Positions 52,303 through 64,000 of a DNA stretch of 64,000 nucleotides are shown one piece after another. The notes beneath the pieces are model-generated. The model was not told the origin of the DNA, searched no databases, and saw only the letters and a program-made list of their open reading frames with translations. The stretch spans positions 60,963,501-61,027,500 of the forward strand of contig CM057469.1 in the NCBI GenBank assembly GCA_030035585.1. Reading direction: 5' to 3'. Made by a program: the position numbers and the translations under genes. Every line of letters begins with the position of its first letter. Within the stretch, counting starts at the first letter, position 1. This stretch comes from Dugong dugon. Its lineage: Eukaryota > Chordata > Mammalia > Sirenia > Dugongidae.

Positions 52303-53695
52303 CTGGAAAACAACCTACATTTCAAAGAAACATTTGCATTACACTAACAATCCAATACCGTATTTTTGTATAACAACATCTTTATGACTGAGTGATTCCT
52401 AGCCTTAGGCATAGAACTACACAAAATTACAACAGCAGGCAGTGCCACATAAAATGTTCTGTACAATGCAAGAAAAATGAAATACTAGTCTCCAAAGTAT
52501 ATTTTAACCAACAATTGAGCACAATAAGAAAAATAAATTTAGTAATTTGGCCTTTATTAGAAATTTTCTAAGACTATGAAGCAGCACAGAAACTGAAAGT
52601 GATTTAAAAAGTTACAGGGTTACTTTTTGGACAATACTGAAAAGAAATTTATAAGATGAACATTCTTATTGGCAGAAATTTTACATTATGAACTTACTGT
52701 CCATTATGTGAGCTGTTTTATCTATGACTTCTTGTTCTCAATTTCTAAATGTCAAATCTTGCTAGAATGTATTTCTGAGAAGAAGAAATATTTTTAATTT
52801 CACTAAAATTTTATTGTAATGAATTGGGGTCAAGGCAAAGCATGGATAGTGTTGCTCTAACAGGACTCTGAGAATTTTCACATGTCTCATAGCTTTGCAC
52901 CACATTCCTCCCCAATTTTCCTCCTCCCAAAAAAGACCCATGAACATGTGAACATATGATTTTTTTTCTCCTTTTTCCGTCAGAGAAAAGGGACAGGAGA
53001 ATACAGCAGTAAATGCTTTTTTTATTTTCACTGTTGTTGATGATCTGATTCCTACCTGGCATCTGTGTATCACTGGTAGCTCTCCTGGTTCAAATAGTTA
53101 GGGGCTGTCTGTGGCAGACTCTCTGTGGGATACTCAGTATGTCTTTAAACTCAGTTATAACCACTTCATTCCCACCACTAGGTTGAACCTGCACCTTGAA
53201 CTCTGGGACTAGAACTGACTTAAAATAGGCAGGATATAAACAGCCTGTCAGTGGCTCAACAACAAATCAGCTTCTACTGCTGATTTTAACTCTCACTTCA
53301 TGCCACAGCTTCCGTAGTGAGGGAGTTGTTAGTTCCATGTGCCGGAGCACTTAATCGGTGACTCATAGAGAAATACACTTCCTATTAAGATGGGAGCCCT
53401 GTCCCTGAACTCCAGCACTACAGATAAATTTATAACTGTCTTCAGCTCTAACTCCCTAACCCTCACTGCTGATTTGCCAGGATCTCTTCCTTCTGCCAGA
53501 GGCAGTGGGCTGGCTTGGCTGATTAGCATCCTAAAGAGGGTCTGTTACCCCAGCCTGCGGTTGCCTGTCTCTCAGGTCTGACTGAACTCTGGGCTTTAAT
53601 CACCATCCCAGTTAAGACGCTAAAAACTTTTTTTAAAATAGTTTCTTTCAGAGCTATCTGTGAAACTCATATGCCCTTTTGGCTACCTCTGTGGA
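52303..53695. other. KCNT2 intron, mostly unassigned
   Basis: About 53100-53620 is GC-richer and LTR-like in feel ('gcctgtctctcaggtctgac'), but I cannot name it or fix its ends. The rest shows nothing recognisable. Confidence 0.3.
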
Positions 53696-53696
53696 C

Positions 53697-53900
53697 CAGT
53701 AAACCAGTTACCATCGAGTGGACTTCAACTCATGGCAACCCTATGTGTGTCAGAGGACAACTTTGCTCCTTAGGGTTTTAATGGCTGATTTTTCAGAAGT
53801 AGATCACCAGGCCTTTTTTCCAAGGTGCCTCTGGGTAGACTCAAACCTCCAACTTTTTGGTTAGCAGCTGAGTGTGTTAACTGTACAACCCAGGGACTCC
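53697..53900 (-). mobile_element. AfroSINE, 'cctgggtggtgcaaac' subtype
   Basis: Tail at left (accagttaccatcgagtgga), middle 'gctgatttttcagaagtaga' and 'tcaccaggccttttttccaa', head at right (ctgtacaacccagggactcc). The middle block differs from the short subtype. Confidence 0.88.
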
Positions 53901-53904
53901 CATG

Positions 53905-54555
53905 GAGGTGATTTAGGAAATAACATTGGAGTTATTATTCCCTCTCCTTGAGCATACAGAATGTGACCCAGCTGACGCTGGGCTCACAAGGACTCACAAG
54001 GACACATCAACTGGTTCCTGAGGTATAAAGACAATAGCTAAGATAATCTTCAAAAATATCTTTTAGGGAACCTTTCACATAAAGCCAATCAAACAGAATG
54101 AAAAAGACCTTCTACTCTTTTTCTATTAGCATTTAGTGAATAGAAATTTGTTGGACCAATGAAGACCCTCCCGACTGTCGTTATTGAAACTTGTACCAAT
54201 GACTGTTAAGAAAGACAATTCAAAATGTAGGATCACAGTTTCTAGCCAATCTGAAAAGGCTAAGCTTTCAATGGTTTTGCCCATTTGTAATGTTAATACA
54301 TACTGATGATTCTGTAATGGTCTTTGGACTCAGCCAGACATGGCTGTGGCAGCATGATTTTCTGTTTCCCACTTTTGTCCTTTTGAATATATGCCTAATA
54401 AAACTTTCTTTTTGCTTTACTAAACTTTTTGATGTTTTTCTCCTACAACAGATGATATGTTGAGCCTTAACATCAGATGTTTCCATTCTTTTATAATAGG
54501 AAGAAATATAACTAGTATAATATGGCTTAATGTGTATTTTGAGAACAAACATTAA
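53905..54555. other. Possible LTR 3' end in unassigned DNA
   Basis: Near 54400-54440 'taataaaactttctttttgc' followed by 'tttactaaactttttgatg' resembles a retroviral R/U5. A short tandem (CTCACAAGGA twice) lies at 53981-54000. Family and ends are not clear. Confidence 0.35.
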
Positions 54556-54557
54556 AG

Positions 54558-54735
54558 TACTACTAGCTGAAATGTTGGCGGTTCGAACCCACTCAGAGGT
54601 GCCTCGGAAGACAGGCCTGGTGATCTGTTTTTGAGAGGTCACAGCCTTGAAAACTTTACAGAATAGTTCTACTCTGTACACATGGGGTCGCCTTGAGTCC
54701 GAATGGACTCCATGGCAACTAACAACAATAACACT
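54558..54735 (+). mobile_element. AfroSINE, 5'-truncated, with AAC tail
   Basis: Begins inside the head (actagctgaaatgttggcgg), then 'cccactcagaggtgcctcgg', 'gaagacaggcctggtgatct', tail 'ggactccatggcaactaaca' and acaataacac. The tail has the RTE-like AAC end. Confidence 0.88.
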
Positions 54736-56468
54736 AAAATAATATTGGCAAAATAATCATTGGAGTATAATTTCTTATGCTGATTTTTAACACTAAAAAG
54801 ATAATAATTTTATTTGTGCAACAAATAAATATCACAACAGTTCTATGACCTTGTGTTGACTGAGGGAACTCAATCTCAGAGTCTATGAAGGAGCGTGTTG
54901 TGAAGCTTAAAGGTAAGATTTGTGAAGCACGTAACTGTCTGAACACACAATAGGTACGATCTCTCCGTTGTGGCGGTATTACTATTTTCTTAGCATTTTT
55001 CCTTTTCTCATGTTGCTATTTCTGCCTGAAATGCCCTTTTTTTCCTCCTTACTTTCCTTTTTCATCTCCTCTTTAAAAGAAATTCCAACCACCCTTTAAA
55101 GGTCCTCTGAAATCTAACTGGGATGAAGCTGTAGAATCTCCTGAAGTCAGAATTAACTCTCTCCATTTTGGCTCCCTGTTACTTGATTTATTCCCCTTAT
55201 CACACTATGTCTTGCATTATACTCTTGCTGGGTTTATCCACACTTTGGCTCTCCTACTAAATGGTAACATCTAAAAAGGCAAAGTTTCCCTCCATAGGGG
55301 TAAATACAAATCACAAAAAAAATGGTAAGAATTCTCATCGGTATATTTCCCCCTACCCCCTTTTCTTAGAGCATTTATTTTAGAAAACTTTTAATTACAA
55401 ATTCTCTCTCTGTCCCTTTGATATGTACGTAAATCTTTTTAAAAGCTAAATAAGCCTAGGAATGTCTTTCACAAGGAACCGGGAACCATCTCTTTAATTA
55501 AAATGCAATCATCAAGGAAGATAGTGCTCCTTTCTCCATACTTTCATGGGAGGGAGGATAGGGGTCTGGCATCTGGCTCCAAGTTGCAAAACTACCTTTT
55601 GCCATAAAAATACATAAGTGTATTACTATGTGAATTTAGGAATGAACTACCTATGACAAGCGGTGCTGTCAAGTCCACTTACTTGAGAATAAGTTATCAT
55701 TTATCTTGAGAACATGTATGTAATGGGTTGCATCTGGTTGGCTATATAAAATAGGTGACATTTCCTTTTGACTTTGTAATTGCTTTAGTGGAGCGTCGGT
55801 GATGCACATCACATCCTGGTTTAACGTGTATTCAATAACAAAACTGATTTCTTTCTCTTCCACCTTTGTTGATAGGTTTTCTGGATTGGCAGGACTTTTT
55901 TTAATTGTATTTCTCCAACACCTTCTCGGTGTCTCGTACTGCACTCTATGTTCCTTTAATAAATAAATCTTTGCTACAATAAACTATTTCTCAATTCTTG
56001 TTTGTGCATTTTTGGATAATCTGTTTAATAGATAAAATCTTGATGAAGAGAGTGCTCCAACTTAACTAAGTTAGTTTCCAGGAATACATTGTATTATCTA
56101 TATTCTGCATGTCTTTTTTTCCTAGCAGCCTTCTTCTCACTCAAAAGTCGACTAAGGTAGTAAATTCAATAAATTAAATGTTTTGAGAAACTCTTAAACA
56201 ATTAGAATAGTGAGCTGATATAGAAAATATCAGTTGACTTTTGGGCAAGCACAACTCCATCTGGTAACCCTAAGAAATGCCATCAGCTGCCAAATCTCAT
56301 ACAAGCTGCCAGTTTCAAAAGTACTTTTTCAGGAAATATTTTAAAATAACGATGTCACTAAAGATATTTACAACCATACAGATTCAAGGGCAATTTTCAA
56401 TAATCTGTGACCACAGAAACTAAATGAATAAATAATGGTACCAAAACAGATTAATGAAAACAAAACCC
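54736..56468. other. Intronic DNA with L2-like and LTR-like remnants
   Basis: About 55010-55290 has L2-type wording ('ctgcctgaaatgcccttttt'). About 55620-55990 ends in AATAAATAAATCTTTGCTAC, which looks like an LTR end. Both are weak calls. No exon seen. Confidence 0.35.
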
Positions 56469-56696
56469 TATAGCCTCATTTGGAGTCCCTGGGTGGTGCA
56501 AACAACGCTATAGGCTGCTAACTGAAAGGTTGGAGGTTCAAGTCCACCCAGAGTCACCTTGAAGAAAACCCGGTGATCTATTTCTGAAATATCAGCCATG
56601 GAAAACCATGGAACACAGTTCTACCTCTGACACACATGGGTTCGCCCTGAGTCATACTGGACTCAAGGGCAACTAGTACCTGGTATAGCCTCTTTT
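56469..56696 (+). mobile_element. AfroSINE, 'cctgggtggtgcaaac' subtype, with target duplication
   Basis: SINE at 56482-56683 with head ggagtccctgggtggtgcaa and tail ggactcaagggcaactagta. TATAGCCTCATTT and TATAGCCTCTTTT flank it. Confidence 0.92.
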
Positions 56697-57640
56697 AGAC
56701 ATTAAATCCCTATCCATGCTCTAAGTTTCTAAAAAGGGCAATTAACTTACTTAAGGTTCTCCTCTCTGTCTTTTCCCTTTTTTATCTTTTAAAAGGGATA
56801 AACAATTAGTAAAAAGTGTCCATACAATGATAATATCAGAAATTTCTGGAGCACTATTTTAAGGGTTTCCCATGTACCCTGTGGTAGATTTAGGAAGCCT
56901 GGTGTTATCAGACTGCAAAGCTATGCATTTTCCTGCCTGATATTTCGATCTCCGTTTGTCTGACTTTTGCTTCTGAATGGTTTTCAACTTGTATTAGAAA
57001 TCAAGTGGGTCACCTATTACCCCCTCAAATCCCAGAAAACTACTCTATGATTTACCTGCCACTGTTAGTTTACAGATGAGGAAACTAAGGCAAAGAGAGG
57101 CAAAATAACGTGCTCAATGGAAACAAGAGAGTCTGGGCCTCACCCAAGCAGTTAGGTTCTAGAGCTTCCCTTAATTATTATATAAATAGGCAGGCAGACC
57201 TTTGGAAAGGAACTCAAATGGCCCAAATAACACAACAAATTATTAAGAATATCTAGTGGCATGTTGGGGTTTCTGATATTAAAAGCAAACACACTGTTTT
57301 AAAAATATAGTGTTTTGTATTATCTTTCTATCCCTAAACAGTGTTGTTGGGTCATAACTTCATAATTGTTATTTTTATTTATTGAGCTCCATATTTAATA
57401 TCTAAGTTAAAAAATAATTATCAAGCATTTATTATTAGCATGCTCTGGTCTCTAGGTCATACAAAGTTGTATAAAGTAAATTTCCTGATTTTAAACACTG
57501 TATGATCTAACAGAAAAAAACAGCAAAAAGTGATGAGTTTTAAAGCTGTACATGTTTTTCCCGGGGTGATAAATTATGGCTGACTGAATGCTCATAGTTA
57601 AGTAGCATGAAGACACTAGTGGATGGCTAGCACATGCAGA
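56690..57640. other. Intronic DNA with a MIR fragment
   Basis: About 57060-57175 looks like part of a MIR on the minus strand ('gtttacagatgaggaaacta', 'aggcaaagagaggcaaaata'). The rest is unassigned. Confidence 0.45.
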
Positions 57641-57645
57641 ACATT

Positions 57646-57756
57646 TGTAAAAGCTAAAAGCGATATTTATCTGAGAAAATAAAAATTAATGAAAATTAAT
57701 TTCATCTTCTAGAAAATTTTTATTTTCTCTGATAAATATCACTTTTAGCTTTTACA
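57646..57756. repeat. Inverted repeat, two 42-bp arms
   Basis: Left arm 57646-57687 starts TGTAAAAGCTAAAAGCGATA; right arm 57715-57756 is its reverse complement with 2 mismatches in 42. A 27-base loop separates them. It could be a small MITE of a DNA transposon or another foldback. No transposase or open frame is attached, and I do not recognise the family. Confidence 0.92.
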
Positions 57757-57759
57757 TAT

Positions 57760-58375
57760 GTCATTATTCTAACTTTGAAAAAATTTGTGCTAAATCGGTT
57801 TCCCTTGCTTATAATCTTTTTCTAACACATTATTCAAATAGGAATGTACACACATGTAGTTAGCTAGATATGTTATATTTGAGATCTTGGTAACAGTGAG
57901 TGATAATATGATCGAGTGACCTGGTCATTGTCTTTAAGTGACCTGTAGAGTTGAAATTAGACAGAAAAATTTTAGTGATGTGCCATTTCAGCTCTGTTTA
58001 TATGAACCTACATCATTTGTTATTTTAAACTGAGAAAGCGAATGTATTAGCTAAGCCTGCCACCTAGTGAAAATCTAGGACTAAGTAATACTTACATAAT
58101 ACACTATTTGCAACAGTGCCCATTTATATCTATAAAATACTTCACAGGTACTCAACTATATTTTATATTTATAGATTTCGTTCTCCAATAGATTTAATTG
58201 CATATTTAAAAAAATACTAATACTGTACATCTATTTCCAGGTCTTAATATAAGCTAAATACATCTTGAGTATAGAGCATTTTAGAAATAAATTGACATAA
58301 TAAGTCATATTTCCCAAGGTACTAGGATCATAATAAAGCAATACTGTAATTAAAAAATAATACATTTTGTCCTAT
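57760..58375. other. Unannotated intronic DNA
   Basis: AT-rich; nothing recognised. Confidence 0.35.
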
Positions 58376-58379
58376 CTAA

Positions 58380-59893
58380 AACTTTCCTTTTTTATTGTGC
58401 TTTGGGTGAATGTTTACAGAGCATATTAAACCAAAAAACTAAACCTGTTGCCATCAAGTTGATTTCAACTCATGGCGACCCTACAGGACAGAGTAGAACT
58501 GTCTCATACGGTTTCCAAGGAGTGTCTGGTGGATTCAAACTGTCGACCTGTTGGTTAGCAGCTGAACTCCTAACCACTATGCCACCAGGGTTTCCACAGA
58601 GCATATTAGTTTCTCATTAAACAATTAATACACATTTTGTTTTGTGACACTGGTCACCAATCCCAACACTCTCCCCTTTTCTACCTTGGGTTCCCTATTA
58701 CCAGCTTTCCTGTCCCCTACTGCCTTCTTGTCCTTGCCCCTCAGCTGGTGTGCCCATTTAGCTTGGTTTTGTTTTATGGGCCTGTCTAATTTTTGGCTGA
58801 AGGGTGAACCTCAGAAGTGACCTAAGCACTAAGTTAAAAGGGTGTCCGGGGATCATACTTTCAGGGTTTCTCCAGTCTCTGTCAGACCAGTAAGTCTGGT
58901 CTTTTTTTGTGAGTTTACATCTTGTTCTATATTTTTCTCCAGGACTGTCCAGGACCCTCTATCGTGATCCCTGTCAGAGCAGTCAGTGGTGGTAGCCGGG
59001 CACCATCTAGTTGTGCTGGACTCAGCCTGGTGGAGGCCGTGGTAGTTGTGGTCCATTAGTCCTTTGAACTAATCTTTCCCTTGTGTCTTTTGTTTTCTGC
59101 ATTCTCCCTTGCTCCAGATTGGGTGGGACCAGTGGAGTATCTAAGATGGCTGCTCACAAACTTTTAAGACCCTGAAAGCTGCTCACCAAAGTAGGATGTA
59201 GAACATTTTCTTTATGGACTATGTTATGCCAATTGAGCTAGATGTCCCTTGAGATCATGGTTACCAGCCATCAGCCCAGGAATTTGGTCCCTCAAGGAGT
59301 TTGGACGCATCTATGAAGCTCCAATGACCTTGCCTTGGTCAAACTGTGCTGACTTTCCCAGTATTATGTACTGTCTTATCCTTCATCAGTTACTAGTTAC
59401 TCATTTAGTGTTTTTCCCTCCCCGCCCATCCCCTCCCTGGAAACCATCAAAGATTGTTTCTTTCCATGTGTAAATTTTTTCATGAGTTTTTATAATAGTG
59501 GTCTCATACAGTATTTGTCCTTTTGTGATTGACTTATTTCACTTAGCATAATGCCCTCCAGGTTCATCCATGTTGTGAGATGTTTCGCAGATTCATCATT
59601 GTTCTTTATCATTGTGTAGCATTCCATTGTGTATATGTACCATACTTTCTTTATCCATCCATTCTGTTGATGGGCACTTAGGTTGGTTCCATCTTTTTTG
59701 CTATTGTGAATAATGTTGCAGTGAACATGGTTGTGCACACGCCTATTTGTGTGATGGCTTTTATTTCTCTAGGATATATTCCTAGGAGTAGGATTGCTAG
59801 ATCGTATGGTATTTCTATTTCTAGCTTTTTAAGGAAGTGCCATATCGTTTTCCAAAATGGTTGTACCATTTTGCATTCCCTCCAGTAATGCAT
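58380..59893 (-). mobile_element. Young, 5'-truncated L1 (ORF2 end and 3' UTR)
   Basis: The 3' end is at the left with a T-run (complement of the poly-A) at 58387-58393. The 3' UTR follows (58610-59480) and then the ORF2 C-terminus (59490-59893, minus strand). Two frames give L1 wording: MHYWRECKMVQPFWKTIW and KKVWYIYTMECYTMIKNN. A frameshift separates them. A possible target duplication is AAAACTTTCC (near 58378) and AAGACTTTTC (near 59893). Its low divergence from ordinary L1 ORF2 suggests a lineage-specific copy. A SINE interrupts its 3' end at 58429-58595. Confidence 0.9.
58416..58608 (-). mobile_element. AfroSINE with perfect 13-bp target duplication
   Basis: SINE at 58429-58595: tail at left (cctgttgccatcaagttgat), head at right (accactatgccaccagggtt). 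ACAGAGCATATTA is repeated exactly at 58416-58428 and 58596-58608. It is younger than the L1 it sits in. Confidence 0.95.
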
Positions 59894-59894
59894 A

Positions 59895-60178
59895 AGACTT
59901 TTCTACCATTGCTTTATGTTCTGACTGAGTGATATGAATACAATTGTGGAGATGTATAAAATATCTATGGCTTAGTTCACTGCCTGCATTAGTCATTCAG
60001 TAAATATATATGACATGCCTAGTTATGCTAATCAATAAAATAAGAAAATTATACCATATACTCTATTTCACAGACTACTGAAAGAACTCTGAAGCTTCTT
60101 CTGTTTGTATCTTGAAGCAAAACAAATAAACAAGCACAAGAACACACAAATCTAGAAATTTACACTATCATAATCAAG
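59895..60178. other. Unannotated intronic DNA
   Basis: AT-rich; nothing recognised. Confidence 0.35.
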
Positions 60179-60179
60179 A

Positions 60180-60393
60180 AGTCCCTGGGTGGTGCACAGT
60201 TAATGCACTCAGCTGCTAATTGAAACGTTATAGAGTTTCAAGACCATATTCAGAGGCTCCTTGGAAGAAAGGTCTGGTAATCTAATTCCAAAAATCAGCC
60301 CCTAAAACCCAATGGAGTTCCACTCTGAAACACTTAGGGGTCACCATAAGTTGGAATTGACTCAACGACATCTGGCTTGGTTTTTTTTAAATT
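60180..60393 (+). mobile_element. AfroSINE, 'cctgggtggtgcaaac' subtype, diverged
   Basis: Head aagtccctgggtggtgcaca, middle 'ttggaagaaaggtctggtaa' and 'ccaaaaatcagcccctaaaa', tail 'attgactcaacgacatctgg' and a T-rich end. Confidence 0.88.
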
Positions 60394-60394
60394 T

Positions 60395-60900
60395 TAATCA
60401 AAATCTGATTTATTGAGCTAGTATGTTACACTATAAATTCTGGCCTGTCATGCTGGCCAGGAATTATGTTTTTAACTAACAGGGAGAATACATTAATATA
60501 CGTAGATGTATAGGCACACTCAGATACACGAAAAAGTTTTAGACTATAACTATCAACACTAAAAGAAATACTAATATATTTTAATGTTTTATAAATAATT
60601 TTAAAATACTTTGGGATGTCTGAGTTAGTAATAAATGAGTGTATAATAAATATAGGGTGTCTTCTGGTTTGTATCCATTTAAACTATAGATAATCTAAAC
60701 ATTAAAAATCTTCTTGCATTGAATAAAGGAATTACTCTTGCATTTACACATATTCAGCATTTATTTTAAAATGCCTTATTTAAGTTTATAGTTATATTAT
60801 TTTGAAGTATGTCATTTCCCATATGTACATGTATGTTATTTTCTCAATAAGATTACTGTAGCAAGGTAAAGACAATATTTCATTTTTTTTTTTTAACTTG
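60395..60900. other. Unannotated intronic DNA
   Basis: AT-rich; poly-T run near 60882-60894. No exon seen. Confidence 0.35.
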
Positions 60901-60904
60901 CCTT

Positions 60905-61685
60905 TCTATACTGGCAATGCAAATGTCTTCTAAATGGTCTGCTCTCACAGAAAACTCTTGCTTTCCTCTAAACCATTCTCTACATTAGGCTAAAATGATT
61001 TTTTAAAACTTCTTGGTCCTCCAATGATTCCCTGTTATTCTTAAGTAAACATCGAGTATCAATACGATCTTCAAATCCACAGATAATCTGGCTTCTAATT
61101 TCCATTTTAGCCTCGTGTCACACCAGTCTTCCCCTTGCTCTCCTGCAAGCCCTTGAATATGCCACATTCTTACCCAATGCGGTTGAGTCAATTCCAACTC
61201 ATAGCAACCCTATAGGACAAAGTACAACTGCCCCATAGGGTTTCCAAGGAGCAGCTGGTGGATTCGAACTTCCGATCTTTTGGTTAGCAGCCAAGCTCTT
61301 AACCACTGTGCCACCAGGGCTCTGTCACATTCTTAGTACGTTTGTATATGCTGCTCCCACCTGGAATGTTCTACCCGACTCTTTGCCCACTTAACTTCTA
61401 TTCAACCTACAAGTGACAGATTAAGTATCAGTTACTCAGGGAGGCATTCTCTGACCCATGGACTAGATCAGATATTCTTGTTATCTGGGTCTATGTAACA
61501 TTCTCCTTTTTACAATAGTTGCTACACTTTTAATTCTCTAGTTAAATCTTTAAATGACTGTCAGACTATTAGCATCCAGAGGCCAGGAGCGATTTCTGCC
61601 TTATTCATCACTGAATAAGGAGCCATAGGATCCTGTATAGTCCCACACACTTACTAGATGTTGAATAGATATTTCTGGGCTAAAC
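60905..61685 (+). mobile_element. L2/CR1-type LINE 3' region, split by an AfroSINE
   Basis: Left part: 'cttggtcctccaatgattcc', 'tccacagataatctggcttc'. Right part: 'tatgctgctcccacctggaa', 'tcagggaggcattctctgac', and the ending 'ttactagatgttgaatagat'. This order is typical of an old L2-type element. The SINE sits at 61173-61325. Confidence 0.7.
61163..61335 (-). mobile_element. AfroSINE with 10-bp target duplication
   Basis: SINE at 61173-61325: tail at left (atgcggttgagtcaattcca), head at right (accactgtgccaccagggct). CACATTCTTA is repeated exactly at 61163-61172 and 61326-61335. Confidence 0.94.
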
Positions 61686-61689
61686 ATAT

Positions 61690-63415
61690 ATTAACAACTC
61701 ACAATTGGAAGTGGCCTTAGAATTCATCCTATACAACCATCCATTTAATGCAGTAATTTCTTTATCGCTTTCCAAACAAATGATAAATCCATGACTTGTT
61801 TGAATGTTTCCAAGAGCTCCTTACCTTACAAGGCTGCTAAACTAAATGTTAGAAAACAAAAAAAAGGGTAAAGATAAAAACATCTTCTTCAGAGTAAAAC
61901 ACAATCAATCCAAAAAAACTTCTAAATGAAATCACTCCTGGATTCAAATTAAACTAATAACTATGTAATTCTGTACTCACACTGCACTAACTTTTGTATC
62001 TCAACTCTTAAGAGAAAGTTTTCTCATCTCCCTTTTCTCTTGACTCACAGATTTAGGTTCTAGGCACGTATCTGCCAATATTTCGCTATGTGAGGTAGCT
62101 AATTGTTTAGGATTCTTGGAGCCTCATCTGAGTAAAGAAATGGAGATCATCCCTTCCCCAGGGAACCTGGAACCTCTGGGATAGAGGCTGTCCCAGAGAA
62201 AGTTTGCTGCTGTAAAGGGCTACCAAAAACCCACAAAGGGGAACTCAGTATGAAGGAAGGAACCCATCTGGGTAAGTGAGCAATAATGGGACTAGGTTGT
62301 TAGGTGACAGAGTCATTCTGGCACAGCATGGCTGAGGCTGGAGGCACCTCTTGGCCCAGCCATGTGGCACAAAGAGAGCGCTTCAGGAATGCTCTTTGAA
62401 TTATGTCAGTGTTACAACTGTCAACGCTATACTCTTGGATGTTGGAATGTTCTAACTTTGGATGCTGAAGTATGGAGCACTTCCTGTTTAGGTGTACTCT
62501 GGAAGGAATGATAGTTCTCTCAAAAAATCATGCAGGAACCAAACCAATAGATGTATAATTGCCACAGTGGATGAAGACACACTGAATTCTGTAGCTTGGT
62601 TTTCAACTACAAAACTATGTTTAATTTATAGATGCAAATCCAGATGAAAAAGAATTCTCCCTATGTCCTCATCTCTCCCCCATGCACAAACACACATCTA
62701 ACTAGTGAATAGATGAGATTCTCCTGTTTTGCCTTTGATCCTTTTGGACTTTGTAACCCTGAAGGATCCTTAGACAATATAGGGAGAGGAGCAGCTTGTC
62801 AAGTGAAGCTGTATATACTAGTAAACTAGGAAAGTACAAGCTCAGGTAATCAACTTGAGCTTCTGAACAAAAAATAAGGTTAAAAAAGTTTAACCTTATT
62901 TGCATTCCGGCCTGGTAAAACAGGTCATACCTGTTCCATAAATAACTTGTGAACCAGAGCACTTATGTTCATTTCATCCTTAAAATCAATCCCATTCCTG
63001 TCTCCTGGGCTCTAAAGTACATTTAGATTGAAGATTTTTCTAACCTATTATGTGGTAGTTTAAAAAGGTGAAAATGTAAAAGTCAAAATGCCCTACATCA
63101 AAATGGAATGTCACAATAATCAAGTCAAAATGACAAATGTCCACAAATGTTAAAATAAAATGTAACATCACCTCATATAAATTAATAACATACAGTAATC
63201 TTTATTTGCAGAGTACATACAGATACCGAGTAAACCATTAAGATTTTATTTTTCTTTTCTAGAAATAAACAAACCAAATAAAATATTACATCTAGCTTCT
63301 TGTCTAAGTATTCTACATAATAAAAAGACCATGATGTTCCCATTGAATATATCCTTTCGTGACCACTGCACTTTAGAAATATCAATTTGGGGAACTGTTC
63401 TTTTAACAAACAACA
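61690..63415. other. Intronic DNA, mostly unassigned
   Basis: About 62120-62480 is GC-richer ('gaggctggaggcacctcttg') and may be an unnamed repeat. Nothing else recognised, and no KCNT2 exon. Confidence 0.3.
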
Positions 63416-63419
63416 GCTG

Positions 63420-63660
63420 CCAATTATCCTTTGCCTATTATGTGCCAGGCACTGCACTGAGTGTTTTTCCAGAATCAACTCAATTGACCATCTCAACAAC
63501 CTTGCTTGGCAGAATGATGCAGTAGTATGGACACATTCAGGGTGCCTGGATTAAAGTAAAGTTGACTTTAGGCTTTGGAATTCTTCTGGTTTAAATCTCA
63601 GCTCCATCAATACTAGCTGAGTGATTCTTAGAACGTCTGTAATTGACTTTAAAATACTTC
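63420..63660. mobile_element. Two MIR-like fragments
   Basis: 63425-63515 reads as a minus-strand MIR ('ttatgtgccaggcactgcac', 'catctcaacaaccttgcttg'). 63555-63650 reads as a plus-strand MIR ('ttctggtttaaatctcagct', 'agctgagtgattcttagaac'). Both short and old. Confidence 0.6.
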
Positions 63661-64000
63661 AGCATAAACAGAGTGATAGGTGCGTGTGTGTTAGTTTAAG
63701 TCATACTCTAGGCACAGCTAGCATTCTAATTCACCATCCAGGGTGACTCAGTTTGATTTTCAATAAGAAAGTTCACATCCCAGAATCGGCTATCAAAACT
63801 GCCTCTCCTCTGTTACATATACTTCTGTCAACATCAGATATCTTACTAATTAACCTATTAGAAATTGATTCTCCATTGGGGAAATTAATAGTTTTCATAA
63901 AGATGTGTGGTAGGCTGAGATGTTTTAGAGATACAACTCACTTTTGAAAAATCAAGGTGTAAGAATCTAGTTTCTTTAGCTATAGGGCTCCAAGCATACA
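63660..64000. other. Unannotated intronic DNA to the window end
   Basis: No exon or repeat recognised. Confidence 0.35.

Noticed and set aside
55669-55944. 91-codon minus-strand open frame as an exon
   Set aside because: No recognisable domain; the right side looks like an LTR end.
57646-57756. Rho-independent-type terminator
   Set aside because: The hairpin is too long and AT-rich, and such terminators do not apply to a mammalian intron.
63182-63499. 105-codon minus-strand open frame as another KCNT2 exon
   Set aside because: The translation has no similarity to Slick, overlaps a MIR fragment and lacks convincing splice sites.

Overview
The window is an AT-rich stretch of mammalian intronic DNA, and the repeats identify the host as an afrotherian. 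About 27 pieces of AfroSINE-type SINEs are scattered on both strands, together with three copies of an RTE-class LINE whose 3' end matches the SINE tail. I know this pairing from elephants and relatives, so an elephant-like paenungulate (for example Loxodonta) is the best guess. Genus-level assignment is inference.

One host gene is supported: KCNT2 (sodium-activated potassium channel Slick, KNa1.2) on the minus strand. Five consecutive coding exons are readable in transcript order at 52203-52302, 35514-35615, 31269-31352, 30298-30426 and 10166-10457. They have GT/AG borders and compatible phases, and they join into one uninterrupted reading frame. They encode the C-terminal half of the cytoplasmic RCK2 (Na+-sensing) module and the basic C-terminal tail. 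The N-terminus, pore, RCK1 and final coding exon are not visible here. No other gene, RNA gene, operon or CRISPR array is supported. Almost every other open frame is transposon-derived or low complexity.

Layout, left to right: RTE LINE with a nested SINE (1-2830); old L1 3' end (about 4680-5900); GC-richer pyrimidine-rich VNTR composite (about 6390-8345); MIR; KCNT2 C-tail exon (10 kb); decayed endogenous retrovirus pol-LTR remnant (about 12.8-14.6 kb); L1, MIR and SINE mixture (15-27 kb); solo LTR with 5-bp target duplication (28.5-29.0 kb); three KCNT2 exons (30.3-35.6 kb), with a Tigger-like inverted-repeat element and a tRNA-Gly-headed SINE between them; RTE fragment (37.3-38.4 kb); MaLR-type LTR (38.8-39.3 kb); L2 remnants; near-complete RTE (46.4-49.6 kb) beside a layered LTR/L1/SINE stack (49.6-51.3 kb); KCNT2 exon (52.2 kb); then SINEs, a 42-bp-arm hairpin (57.65 kb), a young 5'-truncated L1 (58.4-59.9 kb) and L2/MIR remnants to the end.

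The most useful second looks are the composite VNTR element, the hairpin, a possible three-codon deletion in the Slick tail, weak splice donors, and SINE families that share one LINE-derived tail but carry different heads. I found no convincing undescribed gene system. All family names are from recognition, not from a database search.
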